A stretch of DNA of 20,109 nt from JAQTNP01 sp964616145 (lineage in GTDB: Bacteria; Patescibacteriota; Minisyncoccia; Minisyncoccales; PEYH01), in the NCBI GenBank assembly GCA_964616145.1, contig CAZTRD010000016.1, positions 1 through 20,109 on the forward strand, written 5' to 3'. The notes under the pieces are model-generated. The model was not told where the DNA came from. It ran no database searches and was given only the letters and a program-made list of their open reading frames with translations. Both the position numbers and the translations under genes were made by a program. Every line of letters starts with the position of its first letter. The first letter of the stretch is position 1. Of the stretch, positions 1 through 6,267 are shown one piece after another.

Positions 1-11
1 CCTTAAAACCC

Positions 12-40
12 TTGACTTTACTTCTTGTTCGGGATATAAT
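12..40 (+). promoter_or_regulatory. Consensus sigma70-type promoter of the 3D-domain gene
   Basis: TTGACT (12-17) and a perfect TATAAT (35-40) are separated by exactly 17 bp. Transcription would start near 47, only about 11 nt before the first ATG (58) and 29 nt before the second (76). Confidence 0.75.
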
Positions 41-75
41 AGTAGTACTTCCCAGTTATGCGGGAAGTTTACGTT

Positions 76-585
76 ATGAGTAATTTAACAAAAACAACGG
101 TCGTTTTGGCAGGGATTTTAGCCCTTGGCTGGATAGTTTTACCAGCCTTAAATCAGGCAAATGCTGACCAAGAAGCTTCTTTGACAGCCTATGCCTACGA
201 AGAGTCCTTGCCAGGAGGTAATAATTTGCCTGGATCTATCATTATGGTCCAAGACAATAGTTTTATCTCTAACAACAGCCATTTCTCTAGCGATAGCAAG
301 ACAATCTACGTGATTGCAACTGCCTATTCTTCTACAGTATCCCAGACAGATGATACTCCATTCATTACAGCTTTAGGAACTACAGTAAGGGATGGTATTA
401 TCGCTGCCAACTTTCTTCCTTTCGGAGCAAGGATAAAGATACCAGAATTGTTTGGAGATAAGATATTTGAGGTAGAAGATAGAATGGCCCCTTCCAAGGG
501 ATACCATATTGATGTGTGGTTTTCCACATATCAAGAAGCTAAAGAATTTGGTGCGAACATTACACAGATAGAAATACTCAATTGA
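76..585 (+). CDS. Secreted 3D-domain protein
   Basis: A 169-residue protein with an N-terminal signal or anchor segment (about residues 8-28) ending at a plausible ANA|DQ cleavage site, a low-complexity Ser/Asn-rich stretch, and a C-terminal 3D domain. The domain shows the family blocks ATAYSS, LPFGARIKIP, FEVED, IDVWF and EAKEFG. 3D domains resemble the double-psi beta barrel of MltA/RpfB-type peptidoglycan-active proteins, so a role at the cell wall is likely but not shown. The first of the three name-giving aspartates appears to be Asn (AAN before FLPFG), while the Asp in EVED and in IDVW remain. I chose ATG 76 because GGGAAG lies about 8 nt upstream and it gives a standard signal peptide; ATG at 58, in frame, adds six residues and is an alternative given the short leader. 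It is a single-gene unit between its own promoter and a terminator. Confidence 0.85.
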   Translation: MSNLTKTTVVLAGILALGWIVLPALNQANADQEASLTAYAYEESLPGGNNLPGSIIMVQDNSFISNNSHFSSDSKTIYVIATAYSSTVSQTDDTPFITALGTTVRDGIIAANFLPFGARIKIPELFGDKIFEVEDRMAPSKGYHIDVWFSTYQEAKEFGANITQIEILN

Positions 586-597
586 ATACGAATAGAA

Positions 598-630
598 ATC
601 TAAAACCCGCTGAAATAGCGGGTTTTAGAT
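598..630. terminator. Bidirectional intrinsic terminator
   Basis: A perfect 14-bp inverted repeat (598-611 and 617-630) with a 5-nt loop; the GC core ACCCGCT/AGCGGGT is flanked by A- and T-runs on both sides. It can end the 3D gene on the plus strand and the long rpsA-to-tRNA-Leu unit on the minus strand. Confidence 0.85.
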
Positions 631-636
631 TAGAAG

Positions 637-719
637 TGCCGAGGACAGGATTTGAACCTGCACGCCCGTAAGGGCACAGCTCCTCAAGCTGCCGCGTATG
701 CCAATTCCGCCACCCCGGC
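637..719 (-). tRNA. tRNA-Leu(GAG)
   Basis: Reading the minus strand, acceptor arms GCCGGGG and CCTCGGC pair over 7 bp with discriminator A. The anticodon loop TTGAGGA gives anticodon GAG (plus 683-685), and a long variable arm (GTGCCCTTACGGGCGTG) marks the class II Leu type. The T-arm contains GTTCAAAT. CCA is not encoded. It lies 2 nt downstream of the rplS stop and directly upstream of the terminator, so it is probably cut from the rplS transcript. Confidence 0.95.
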
Positions 720-721
720 TT

Positions 722-1180
722 TTACTTCTCTTGGGTTGCCTCTTCTGTTTTGACTTCCTCTGTAGGAGTTTCTTCAACAGAAACAATTTCTTCTTCAATT
801 TCCGGCTCTTCTTTGACTTCTCCGATAGAGGCTCTTAATTCTTCTCTTTTAAGTTTAGCTCTCTTTCCCTTAGCTTCTCTTAAGAAATATAGCTTGGCTC
901 TTCTGACTTTAGCCCTGGATTTTATCTCTATCTTCTCTATCGTTGGGGAATGTAAAGGAAATGTTTTTTCCACTCCCACATTATCTAATATTTTTCTGAC
1001 TGTAATGGTTGCTCCAGCTTCAGAGCCCCTTCTTCTGGCTAAAACTAAACCTTCAAAAATCTGGACCCTTTCTTTTTTGCCCTCCTTAATTCTTTCATGA
1101 ACCCTGACAGTATCTCCTGATCTGACATCAGGGATATTGCTTTTTGTTCTGCTTTGTAGGAAATCTCTAATTGTTTTCAT
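722..1180 (-). CDS. rplS: 50S ribosomal protein L19 with acidic C-terminal tail
   Basis: A 152-residue protein. Residues 1 to about 118 match bacterial L19 (VRSGDTVRVHERI, RVQIFEGLVLARR, KSRAKVRRAKLYFLR), a large-subunit protein at the interface with the 30S subunit. Residues 121-152 form an extra tail with 14 Glu in 32 positions plus Thr/Val/Lys, absent from the usual form of about 115 residues. The ATG lies inside the last codons of the upstream pseudouridine synthase gene (14-nt overlap, 1167-1180) with no SD, so translation is probably coupled. The gene is followed at 2 nt by tRNA-Leu(GAG). The identification is firm; the role of the tail is unknown. Confidence 0.97.
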   Translation of the reverse strand: MKTIRDFLQSRTKSNIPDVRSGDTVRVHERIKEGKKERVQIFEGLVLARRRGSEAGATITVRKILDNVGVEKTFPLHSPTIEKIEIKSRAKVRRAKLYFLREAKGKRAKLKREELRASIGEVKEEPEIEEEIVSVEETPTEEVKTEEATQEK

Positions 1181-1874
1181 ATGTTTTTAAATTATTTAAA
1201 ACTGTTTTTAATTCTTCTGGCAATGGAGCGATGAATTCATGCATTTCCCCATTTAATCCTTTAATTTTTAATCTATGACTATGAAGAAATTGCCTGTTCA
1301 ATCCTTCTGGCATTGATTGGTTTTTAAATGAATATAGTTTATCTCCAATTATTGGGTGGCCTAACCAAGCAAGATGTACTCTTATCTGATGCTTTCTGCC
1401 TGTTTTTGGCCTGGTTAAGACCAAAGTATATCCTGGAAATCTTTTAACTACTTTCCAGAATGTTTTTGAATCTCTGAAACCAGATTTTCTAAAAGGACCA
1501 ATTTTTAAAACTTGTTTCTTTCCATCTTTTCCTCTTCCCATCCAGCCCCTTATCATCCCACTATCTTCTTTTATCACTCCGGAAACCAAGGCCGCATATG
1601 TTTTTCTAACTGCTCTATTTTTAAACTCTTTTTGGAAAAAATTCAAGGCCTGATCGGTTTTTGCTATCAAAATCACTCCAGATGTATCTTTATCCAATCT
1701 ATGAACTACTCCATATCTTGGTGCTTGCCCGCAATTCTTCAATTCAGGAAATTCCTGGATTAACTGATCAATTAATGTTTCTTCTTTTATATTTCCTTCT
1801 GGAAAAACAATCAAGCCAGCAGGCTTGTTTATCACAATCAGATCTTTATCTTGATAAATGACTTGGAATTTCAT
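1167..1874 (-). CDS. RluA-family pseudouridine synthase
   Basis: A 235-residue RNA pseudouridine synthase of the RluA/RluC/RluD family. The signature HRLDKDTSGV lies at residues 58-67 with D61 as the expected catalytic aspartate; also visible are NKPAGL near 17-21 and RPKTGRKHQIRVHLAWLGHP in the C-terminal half. There is no N-terminal S4 domain, so it is closer to the short RluA-like form than to full RluD; which 23S or tRNA uridine it modifies cannot be told. The open frame runs upstream through two tRNA genes, but ATG 1874 (MKFQVIYQ) is the natural start, since the family N-terminus begins there. That start lies only 5 nt after the 3' end of tRNA-Val. It overlaps rplS by 14 nt. Confidence 0.95.
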   Translation of the reverse strand: MKFQVIYQDKDLIVINKPAGLIVFPEGNIKEETLIDQLIQEFPELKNCGQAPRYGVVHRLDKDTSGVILIAKTDQALNFFQKEFKNRAVRKTYAALVSGVIKEDSGMIRGWMGRGKDGKKQVLKIGPFRKSGFRDSKTFWKVVKRFPGYTLVLTRPKTGRKHQIRVHLAWLGHPIIGDKLYSFKNQSMPEGLNRQFLHSHRLKIKGLNGEMHEFIAPLPEELKTVLNNLKTYENN

Positions 1875-1879
1875 TTTAG

Positions 1880-1952
1880 TGGACGGTATAGGACTCGAAC
1901 CTATGACCTTCTCGGTGTAAACGAGACGCTCTACCAACTGAGCTAACCGTCC
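1880..1952 (-). tRNA. tRNA-Val(UAC)
   Basis: Acceptor arms GGACGGT/ACCGTCC pair perfectly with discriminator A. The anticodon stem TCTCG/CGAGA encloses the loop TTTACAC, anticodon UAC (plus 1917-1919). D-arm GCTC/GAGC and T-loop TTCGAGT are present. 73 nt, no encoded CCA. It sits between tRNA-Ile and the pseudouridine synthase gene, whose ATG is 5 nt from its 3' end. Confidence 0.96.
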
Positions 1953-1956
1953 ATGG

Positions 1957-2030
1957 TGCGCGTGGATGGACTCGAACCATCGAACCCCAACTTTATAAGA
2001 GTTGTGCTCTACCAACTGAGCTACACGCGC
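1957..2030 (-). tRNA. tRNA-Ile(UAU)
   Basis: Acceptor arms GCGCGTG/CACGCGC pair perfectly, discriminator A. The anticodon stem CAACT/AGTTG encloses the loop CTTATAA, giving anticodon UAU (plus 1995-1997), which reads AUA. T-stem GATGG/CCATC is intact; the variable loop is 6 nt. The three bases after the discriminator spell CCA (plus 1954-1956), leaving 1 nt before tRNA-Val, so CCA may be encoded or this may be chance. The gene lies 13 nt after the ftsH stop. Most bacteria read AUA with a lysidine-modified CAU anticodon instead. U36-A37 makes it a typical substrate of the t6A system that includes TsaD. Confidence 0.9.
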
Positions 2031-2043
2031 GCTCAAGCAAATT

Positions 2044-3888
2044 CTACTTTCCCTTAATTAATTTTTCAAGCTCTTCTTTCTCTAATGTTTCCTTTTCTAT
2101 CAGTGCCTTAGCTATTTTCTTTAAGTTAGCGCTTTTCTTTTTTAATATCTCGGTTGTTTTTTTCTGGGCTTGAGCAATGATTTTTCCTAATTCTGCATCA
2201 ATATCTTGAGCTATTCTTTCAGAATAGTTCCTTTCTTCTCCGAACTCCCTTCCAAAATATGTTAATTCATCTTTTCTCCCAAAAACTACTGGTCCCAATT
2301 CGGACATCCCATATTCTTTAATCAATTTCCTGGCAATTTCTGAAGCTCTTTCTAAATCATTTGAAGCGCCGGTAGTAACATCATTAAAAATTAACCTTTC
2401 GGCGCAATATCCGCCCAATAGTACAGCAATTTCTTCAATGAATTCAGATTTTGTCTTGAAATTTTTATCCTCCGAAGGAAGTTTTAAAGTAAATCCTGCA
2501 GTTAATCCTCTGGCGATAATGGAAACCTTTCTTACAGGGCCAGTTTCTGGAAAATTAAGAGCTACCAATGTATGACCTGCTTCATGATAGGCGCAGATTC
2601 CCTTTTCCTTTTTAGACAATACCTTGCTTTTCTTTTCAGGGCCAAGCAATACCTTCTCAAAAGCGCTGGTAATATCTGTTTGATCAATTTCCTTTTTATC
2701 AAATCTAGCAGCAAGGATTGCCGCTTCATTCATTAAATTAGCCAGATCTGCTCCTGAAAATCCAGGAGTTCTTTCTGCAACCTCTCTTAAATCAATCTCC
2801 TTGATTAATGGTTTGTTTTGAGCATGGTTTTCTAGGATTTCTTTTCTTTCATTAATGTCTGGCAATTCAAGCATAATCTTTCTATCAAATCGCCCGGCTC
2901 TTAAAAGAGCTGGATCTAACACATCTGGTCTGTTGCAGGCAGCCAATACTATTACCTTATCCTTTGGTTCAAATCCATCCATCTCAACTAACAGCTGATT
3001 CAAGGTTTGCTCTCTTTCTTCATGGCCTCCGATAATAGCAGGGCCTCTCGATTTTCCTATTGCATCCAATTCATCAACAAAGATAATTGAAGGTTGCTTC
3101 TTTTTAGCTTCTTGAAACAATGATCTTACTCTAGCTGCTCCGACTCCGACAAATAGCTCAACAAACTCTGATCCGGAAATATGGAAAAAGGGAACATTGC
3201 TTTCTCCGGCAGTAGCTCTGGCCAGCATTGTTTTTCCAACTCCGGCAGGGCCTACTAGCAAAACTCCTTTTGGAATTCTGGCCCCCATTTTTAAGTATTT
3301 CTGAGGTTCTTTTAAGAAATCCACTATTTCAATCAATTCTTCTTTGGCTTCTTTTAATCCTGCCACATCTTTGAATGTAATCTTTTCTTGGGAATGGCCT
3401 TCTGCTCCGAATAATCTGGCTCTGGCTTTAGTGAACTCATTGGCCCCCATAGCTCCTTGCTTGGCTTGCTTAGACAGATTCCAAAAAAACCATCCAAATA
3501 CTATAACTGGAAGAATACCAATGAGGACAGTGGCAATCAACATCCAATCTCCCCCTCCGCTTTTGATATTGATATTAATTCCATTTAATTTCTCTTTGTC
3601 CACATTTAAAGCGGTCAAAGATTCAAATATGGACACATCACTTTCCTTATTTGAGGTAAAAGTCGTTCCATCAGTATATTTCGCCTCTATTTCTGATCCA
3701 TTCACACTAATAGAGCTTATCTTTCCCGCATTAATATCTGTGGCCAATTGATTCAATGGAATTTCTTTGGAGCTTTCTTGAGAGCCGAATGGGGTTTTTC
3801 CAAACAGCAAGCTTATCACAAAGAAAAGCAAGATGATAAAAACAAGGTTTTTGAGAAAATTTTTGTAAACAGGTTGTATTTTATTCAT
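2044..3888 (-). CDS. ftsH: ATP-dependent zinc metalloprotease FtsH
   Basis: A 614-residue membrane-anchored AAA+ protease that degrades damaged membrane proteins and short-lived regulators. Two membrane segments (about 14-30 and 115-137) flank an extracytoplasmic domain. Then come the AAA+ module with Walker A GPAGVGKT (213-220), pore motif FVGVG (246-250), Walker B IIFVDE (268-273), the second region of homology with RPDVLDPALLRAGRFDR, and the M41 peptidase domain with HEAGH (435-439) and the third zinc ligand D511 in GASNDLERA. All key residues are present and the length is normal. No SD precedes the ATG. It lies 13 nt after the rpsA stop and 13 nt before tRNA-Ile, so it is probably co-transcribed with both. 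Confidence 0.98.
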   Translation of the reverse strand: MNKIQPVYKNFLKNLVFIILLFFVISLLFGKTPFGSQESSKEIPLNQLATDINAGKISSISVNGSEIEAKYTDGTTFTSNKESDVSIFESLTALNVDKEKLNGININIKSGGGDWMLIATVLIGILPVIVFGWFFWNLSKQAKQGAMGANEFTKARARLFGAEGHSQEKITFKDVAGLKEAKEELIEIVDFLKEPQKYLKMGARIPKGVLLVGPAGVGKTMLARATAGESNVPFFHISGSEFVELFVGVGAARVRSLFQEAKKKQPSIIFVDELDAIGKSRGPAIIGGHEEREQTLNQLLVEMDGFEPKDKVIVLAACNRPDVLDPALLRAGRFDRKIMLELPDINERKEILENHAQNKPLIKEIDLREVAERTPGFSGADLANLMNEAAILAARFDKKEIDQTDITSAFEKVLLGPEKKSKVLSKKEKGICAYHEAGHTLVALNFPETGPVRKVSIIARGLTAGFTLKLPSEDKNFKTKSEFIEEIAVLLGGYCAERLIFNDVTTGASNDLERASEIARKLIKEYGMSELGPVVFGRKDELTYFGREFGEERNYSERIAQDIDAELGKIIAQAQKKTTEILKKKSANLKKIAKALIEKETLEKEELEKLIKGK

Positions 3889-3901
3889 TTTTACAAACCA
3901 A

Positions 3902-4993
3902 TTATTTTTCTAAAGGTTTTAAAGTCAGACGATGCTCTTGAGGATCAAGATGAGAAACCTTAAACCCATATGTTTCTCCTGCTTTGTATTTTTCTCTCAT
4001 TTTAGCTTCTGTACCTAGTTCAGAAACATGGACAAGGCCTCTAATTTTCGGAGCTACTTCAATAAAAGCCCCGAATTGATTCGTTCTGATTATCTTTCCA
4101 TTAACCTCATCTCCTATCTTAATCTTTTTTTCTATCCCTTCCCAAGGATCGCTTTGTAAGGCCTTTAAAGAAAGAGAAACTCTTCCGTCTTTGGAAATAT
4201 CAACGATTTGAGCTTCTACTTCCTGTGCCACCTTTACAATCTCAGCCGGATCATTAATTAATTGCCAGTCCAGTTCAGATATATGGATTAATCCTTCCAT
4301 CTGAGTATTCTGTTCCTCTGCGGTTAACGGGAATCTAATGAAAGCGCCAAAATCAGCCAGTCCGGTTATCTTTCCGATTACTCTGTCTCCAACCTTGTAT
4401 GTTTTTAACAGATCCTGGATTGCTCCGGTTTCCATTGCTTTTTCAGAGAAAATCAGTTTGCTTTCATTGGCATCGACATCAAATATTTTTACCTTAAGAT
4501 CCTGCCCTACCAATTGCTGTAATATCCTTAATATCTCAGTAGAATTACCTTCTTCTACTCTTGGATAGTGCTCAATAGACAGTTGGGAAAGAGGAAGGAA
4601 TCCTTTAACTCCGTATAATTCAGCCAAAAGCCCTCCTTTATTAGCTCCATTTGGTCTTATTGTAACTGTTTCAAAATTATCCTTGAGATCTTTTAATTTC
4701 TCCCACCCTATCTCTTTCTGGGCTTCCTGCAATGAAAGCTCAATATTTCCATCTTCATTGTCTACTTCTACTATTTTGGCAGTAATATGCTCTCCTGCCT
4801 TTAAACTGCCTAAAGCTCTCTTGGCTAAGAAATATTCTTTGCCAAGAATTACTCCTGTGCCCATTGGGCTCAGGTCGACATATATGCAGGCACGTCCAAT
4901 CTTGATGATCGTACCCTCAACCATCTTGCCTTTTTTTGGCAGATAGTCGATGCTGTCGAAATCCTGCGTTAATTGTTCTGTTTCTTTAATCAT
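3902..4993 (-). CDS. rpsA: Ribosomal protein S1-like RNA-binding protein with four S1 domains
   Basis: A 363-residue protein made of four S1 OB-fold repeats at about residues 22-90, 107-185, 200-278 and 292-361. Repeats 3 and 4 are the most canonical (ADFGAFIRF...GLIHISEL; NQFGAFIEV...GLVHVSEL). E. coli S1 has six repeats; four-repeat forms are usual in many other bacteria. S1 binds mRNA on the 30S subunit and helps start translation, which would matter in a genome whose core genes mostly lack SD sites. Its own start has no SD and lies 6 nt from a putative -10 box, so the mRNA may be leaderless. ftsH follows after 13 nt. A non-ribosomal S1-domain RNA-binding role cannot be excluded. Confidence 0.9.
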   Translation of the reverse strand: MIKETEQLTQDFDSIDYLPKKGKMVEGTIIKIGRACIYVDLSPMGTGVILGKEYFLAKRALGSLKAGEHITAKIVEVDNEDGNIELSLQEAQKEIGWEKLKDLKDNFETVTIRPNGANKGGLLAELYGVKGFLPLSQLSIEHYPRVEEGNSTEILRILQQLVGQDLKVKIFDVDANESKLIFSEKAMETGAIQDLLKTYKVGDRVIGKITGLADFGAFIRFPLTAEEQNTQMEGLIHISELDWQLINDPAEIVKVAQEVEAQIVDISKDGRVSLSLKALQSDPWEGIEKKIKIGDEVNGKIIRTNQFGAFIEVAPKIRGLVHVSELGTEAKMREKYKAGETYGFKVSHLDPQEHRLTLKPLEK

Positions 4994-4999
4994 GCTTGT

Positions 5000-5028
5000 T
5001 TTGTAGCATAAATATATTTTAAAGACAA
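5000..5028 (-). promoter_or_regulatory. Putative leaderless promoter of rpsA-ftsH
   Basis: On the minus strand TTGTCT (5023-5028), a 17-bp spacer and TACAAA (5000-5005) lie so that only 6 nt separate the -10 box from the rpsA ATG; the start point would fall at or next to the ATG. The -10 matches consensus at 4 of 6. Confidence 0.4.
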
Positions 5029-5055
5029 GGGCACGGGCGCTCGCACGCTCGTGCC
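5020..5055 (-). terminator. Intrinsic terminator of the 99-aa gene
   Basis: GGCACGGGCG (5030-5039) pairs with CGCTCGTGCC (5046-5055), 10 bp with one G-U, 6-nt loop. Reading leftward (minus strand) it is followed by TTGTCTTT. It separates the GC-rich minus-strand gene at 5071-5370 from rpsA. A second small hairpin (TCCTGCC 5065-5071 / GGCAGGA 5081-5087) overlaps the stop codon of that gene. Confidence 0.65.
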
Positions 5056-5070
5056 TTCAGTGGTTCCTGC

Positions 5071-5370
5071 CTAACTTCTTGGCAGGAGAGCACAAACCGA
5101 GATGGTGTGGTGGCCGAACTGGCGAACTTGGAAGGTTGCCTGGGATGTACTCTTGGGAAGAATGTCTTCAAGAGCCCAGGCAACATCTCCTGCCATTCCC
5201 CACGGAAGATTGATTGTTACAGCTCCTTTGTCGAATGCGCCGCTGGCGTAATCGCACTGCTTAGCGATGCCTTTTGCCACGGCGAATCCGACAATCCCCT
5301 TAAGAGTTCTTGTTGCTTCCTCGCCCCAGTTCTTTGAAGCTTGCGCCTCTGATAGGATCGTCTCTCTCAT
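5071..5370 (-). CDS. Unrecognised GC-rich 99-residue protein
   Basis: I do not recognise this family. ATG 5370 is chosen because AGGAGGGGG (5374-5382) lies 3 nt upstream, an unusually strong SD; longer in-frame starts up to 5427 would place this SD inside the gene. The 99-residue product has no signal peptide or clear membrane segment: a mixed helical N-terminal half (EAQASKNWGEEATRTLKGIV) is followed by a Gly/Trp-containing part (INLPWGMAGDVAWALEDIL). A sampled 60-base line (5221-5280) is about 57% GC, against 25-40% in neighbouring core genes. It has its own promoter and terminator and is divergent from the LemA-like gene. Function unknown; that it is a real gene is supported by promoter, SD and terminator together. 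Confidence 0.7.
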   Translation of the reverse strand: MRETILSEAQASKNWGEEATRTLKGIVGFAVAKGIAKQCDYASGAFDKGAVTINLPWGMAGDVAWALEDILPKSTSQATFQVRQFGHHTISVCALLPRS

Positions 5371-5398
5371 GGACCCCCTCCTTCTCGTGACTAAGTCC

Positions 5399-5427
5399 TT
5401 TCTACAGGCGGAAGGGATAAAAGTCAA
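5399..5427 (-). promoter_or_regulatory. Promoter of the 99-aa gene
   Basis: Minus-strand TTGACT (5422-5427), 17-bp spacer, TAGAAA (5399-5404), giving a start near 5392 and a leader of about 22 nt that carries the SD. It is arranged back to back with the LemA-like promoter. Confidence 0.5.
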
Positions 5428-5431
5428 TCTA

Positions 5432-5460
5432 TTGCTCTAATTACGATTATATGATATAAT
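5432..5460 (+). promoter_or_regulatory. Promoter of the LemA-like gene
   Basis: TTGCTC (5432-5437), 17-bp spacer and a perfect TATAAT (5455-5460). The start near 5467 gives an unusually long leader of about 114 nt for this window. Confidence 0.6.
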
Positions 5461-5517
5461 ATATATTGATAATAAGGATAGCTCTTTAACTTTTAAAAGC
5501 TACTCATTAACGCGTTT

Positions 5518-5560
5518 GTACTGCTTTGAGGGTATCTAGATGGTACCTTGAAAGCAGTAC
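5518..5560 (+). promoter_or_regulatory. Long 5'-leader hairpin upstream of the LemA-like SD
   Basis: A 10-bp perfect stem (GTACTGCTTT 5518-5527 / AAAGCAGTAC 5551-5560), one G-G mismatch, then 6 more pairs (5529-5534 / 5544-5549) closing a 9-nt loop. It ends 7 nt before the SD AAAGGAGG (5568-5575) and is not followed by a T-run, so it does not look like a terminator. It may control translation or stabilise the mRNA. Confidence 0.6.
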
Positions 5561-5580
5561 AATACGCAAAGGAGGTTGGG

Positions 5581-6120
5581 ATGACAACGTTTCTCTGGGT
5601 TGTAGTCGGTTTCATTGTCGCTTGTTGGATCATCAGCAAGTTCAACAAGCTCGGCATGCTCCGTAAGCGCGTAAGGGAGACGCGCAAGGAGCTGAAAGAG
5701 AGGCTTGAAGCTCAGTGGGGGCTGATCTACGGGATTATCAACACGACCCGTGGCTATGTCCCGACTGAGGCTCTGCTCTATGATCGAGCAGAGCACAATG
5801 TTGTCGTCGCCCAGACTGCAGCAGCCCAGCGGGGTTGCATCAGTCTGGACGCGATTGAGGGGGAGATTAAGAGCCAGATCGCGAGACTCTTCGCGATTGG
5901 GCGTTCTTCTCCTCAGTGTCGGGATTCGGTGAACTTCCTTGATCTCCAGACGAAGTTCACCAACGCCTGGACCGCTATCAGGAATGCGCAGAGATGCCAT
6001 TCTGCGGCGGTCACGAACCTCAACCAGGCTCTAGATGTTTTTCCCCAGAGTCTGGTTGCCCGCCTCCTGGGCCTGGAGGAAGAAGTCGCTCTTCTGAGCG
6101 ACAGGCTCATCGAGGAGTGA
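5581..6120 (+). CDS. LemA-like membrane-anchored protein
   Basis: A 179-residue protein with one N-terminal membrane helix (about 4-20), then a long helical body typical of LemA: a KRVRETRKELKERLEAQWGLIYGIINTTRGY-like first helix (in the family, a segment ending near residue 59) and the late block FLDLQTKFTNAWTAIRNAQ followed by an FPQSLVARLLGL region. LemA proteins are widespread single-span proteins of uncertain function. This copy is divergent: the usual YN pairs are replaced (HSAAVTNLNQAL). ATG 5581 is chosen because AAAGGAGG lies 5 nt upstream; the longer TTG start at 5548 lies inside the leader hairpin. GC is high (55% in line 5701-5760) and Arg is often CGN, unlike AGA-rich neighbours. 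It forms a single-gene unit. Confidence 0.75.
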   Translation: MTTFLWVVVGFIVACWIISKFNKLGMLRKRVRETRKELKERLEAQWGLIYGIINTTRGYVPTEALLYDRAEHNVVVAQTAAAQRGCISLDAIEGEIKSQIARLFAIGRSSPQCRDSVNFLDLQTKFTNAWTAIRNAQRCHSAAVTNLNQALDVFPQSLVARLLGLEEEVALLSDRLIEE

Positions 6121-6136
6121 GTAGCAAGCATTCGAC

Positions 6137-6188
6137 CGCCCTGTTTCCAAAACCTTCGGGTTGCGGATTTCGGGGCGTGTTCTTTTTT
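6137..6188 (+). terminator. Terminator of the LemA-like gene
   Basis: CGCCCTG (6137-6143) pairs with CGGGGCG (6171-6177) with one G-U, enclosing a small AACC-TTCG-GGTT stem-loop, and is followed by TGTTCTTTTTT. Confidence 0.65.
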
Positions 6189-6192
6189 ACAT

Positions 6193-6220
6193 TTGAAAAA
6201 TATTTATAATATGCTAATAT
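6193..6220 (+). promoter_or_regulatory. Putative promoter of the MBL-gyrA-pilin operon
   Basis: TTGAAA (6193-6198), 16-bp spacer, TAATAT (6215-6220). A perfect TATAAT (6205-6210) is also present but has no good -35 partner. Either would give a leader of about 40-50 nt. No SD precedes the first gene. Confidence 0.4.
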
Positions 6221-6267
6221 AGAAGCGGATAATCTTGCATTATCAATATTTTTAATTCAATACTCAT

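Noticed and set aside
1875..2036. N-terminal extension of the RluA-type frame through two tRNA genes (162 nt)
   Set aside because: The extra codons are tRNA-Val and tRNA-Ile read as protein; the family N-terminus begins at ATG 1874.
5548..5580. TTG start for the LemA-like gene at 5548
   Set aside because: It lies in the leader hairpin and lacks an SD, whereas ATG 5581 follows AAAGGAGG at 5 nt and begins right at the membrane helix.
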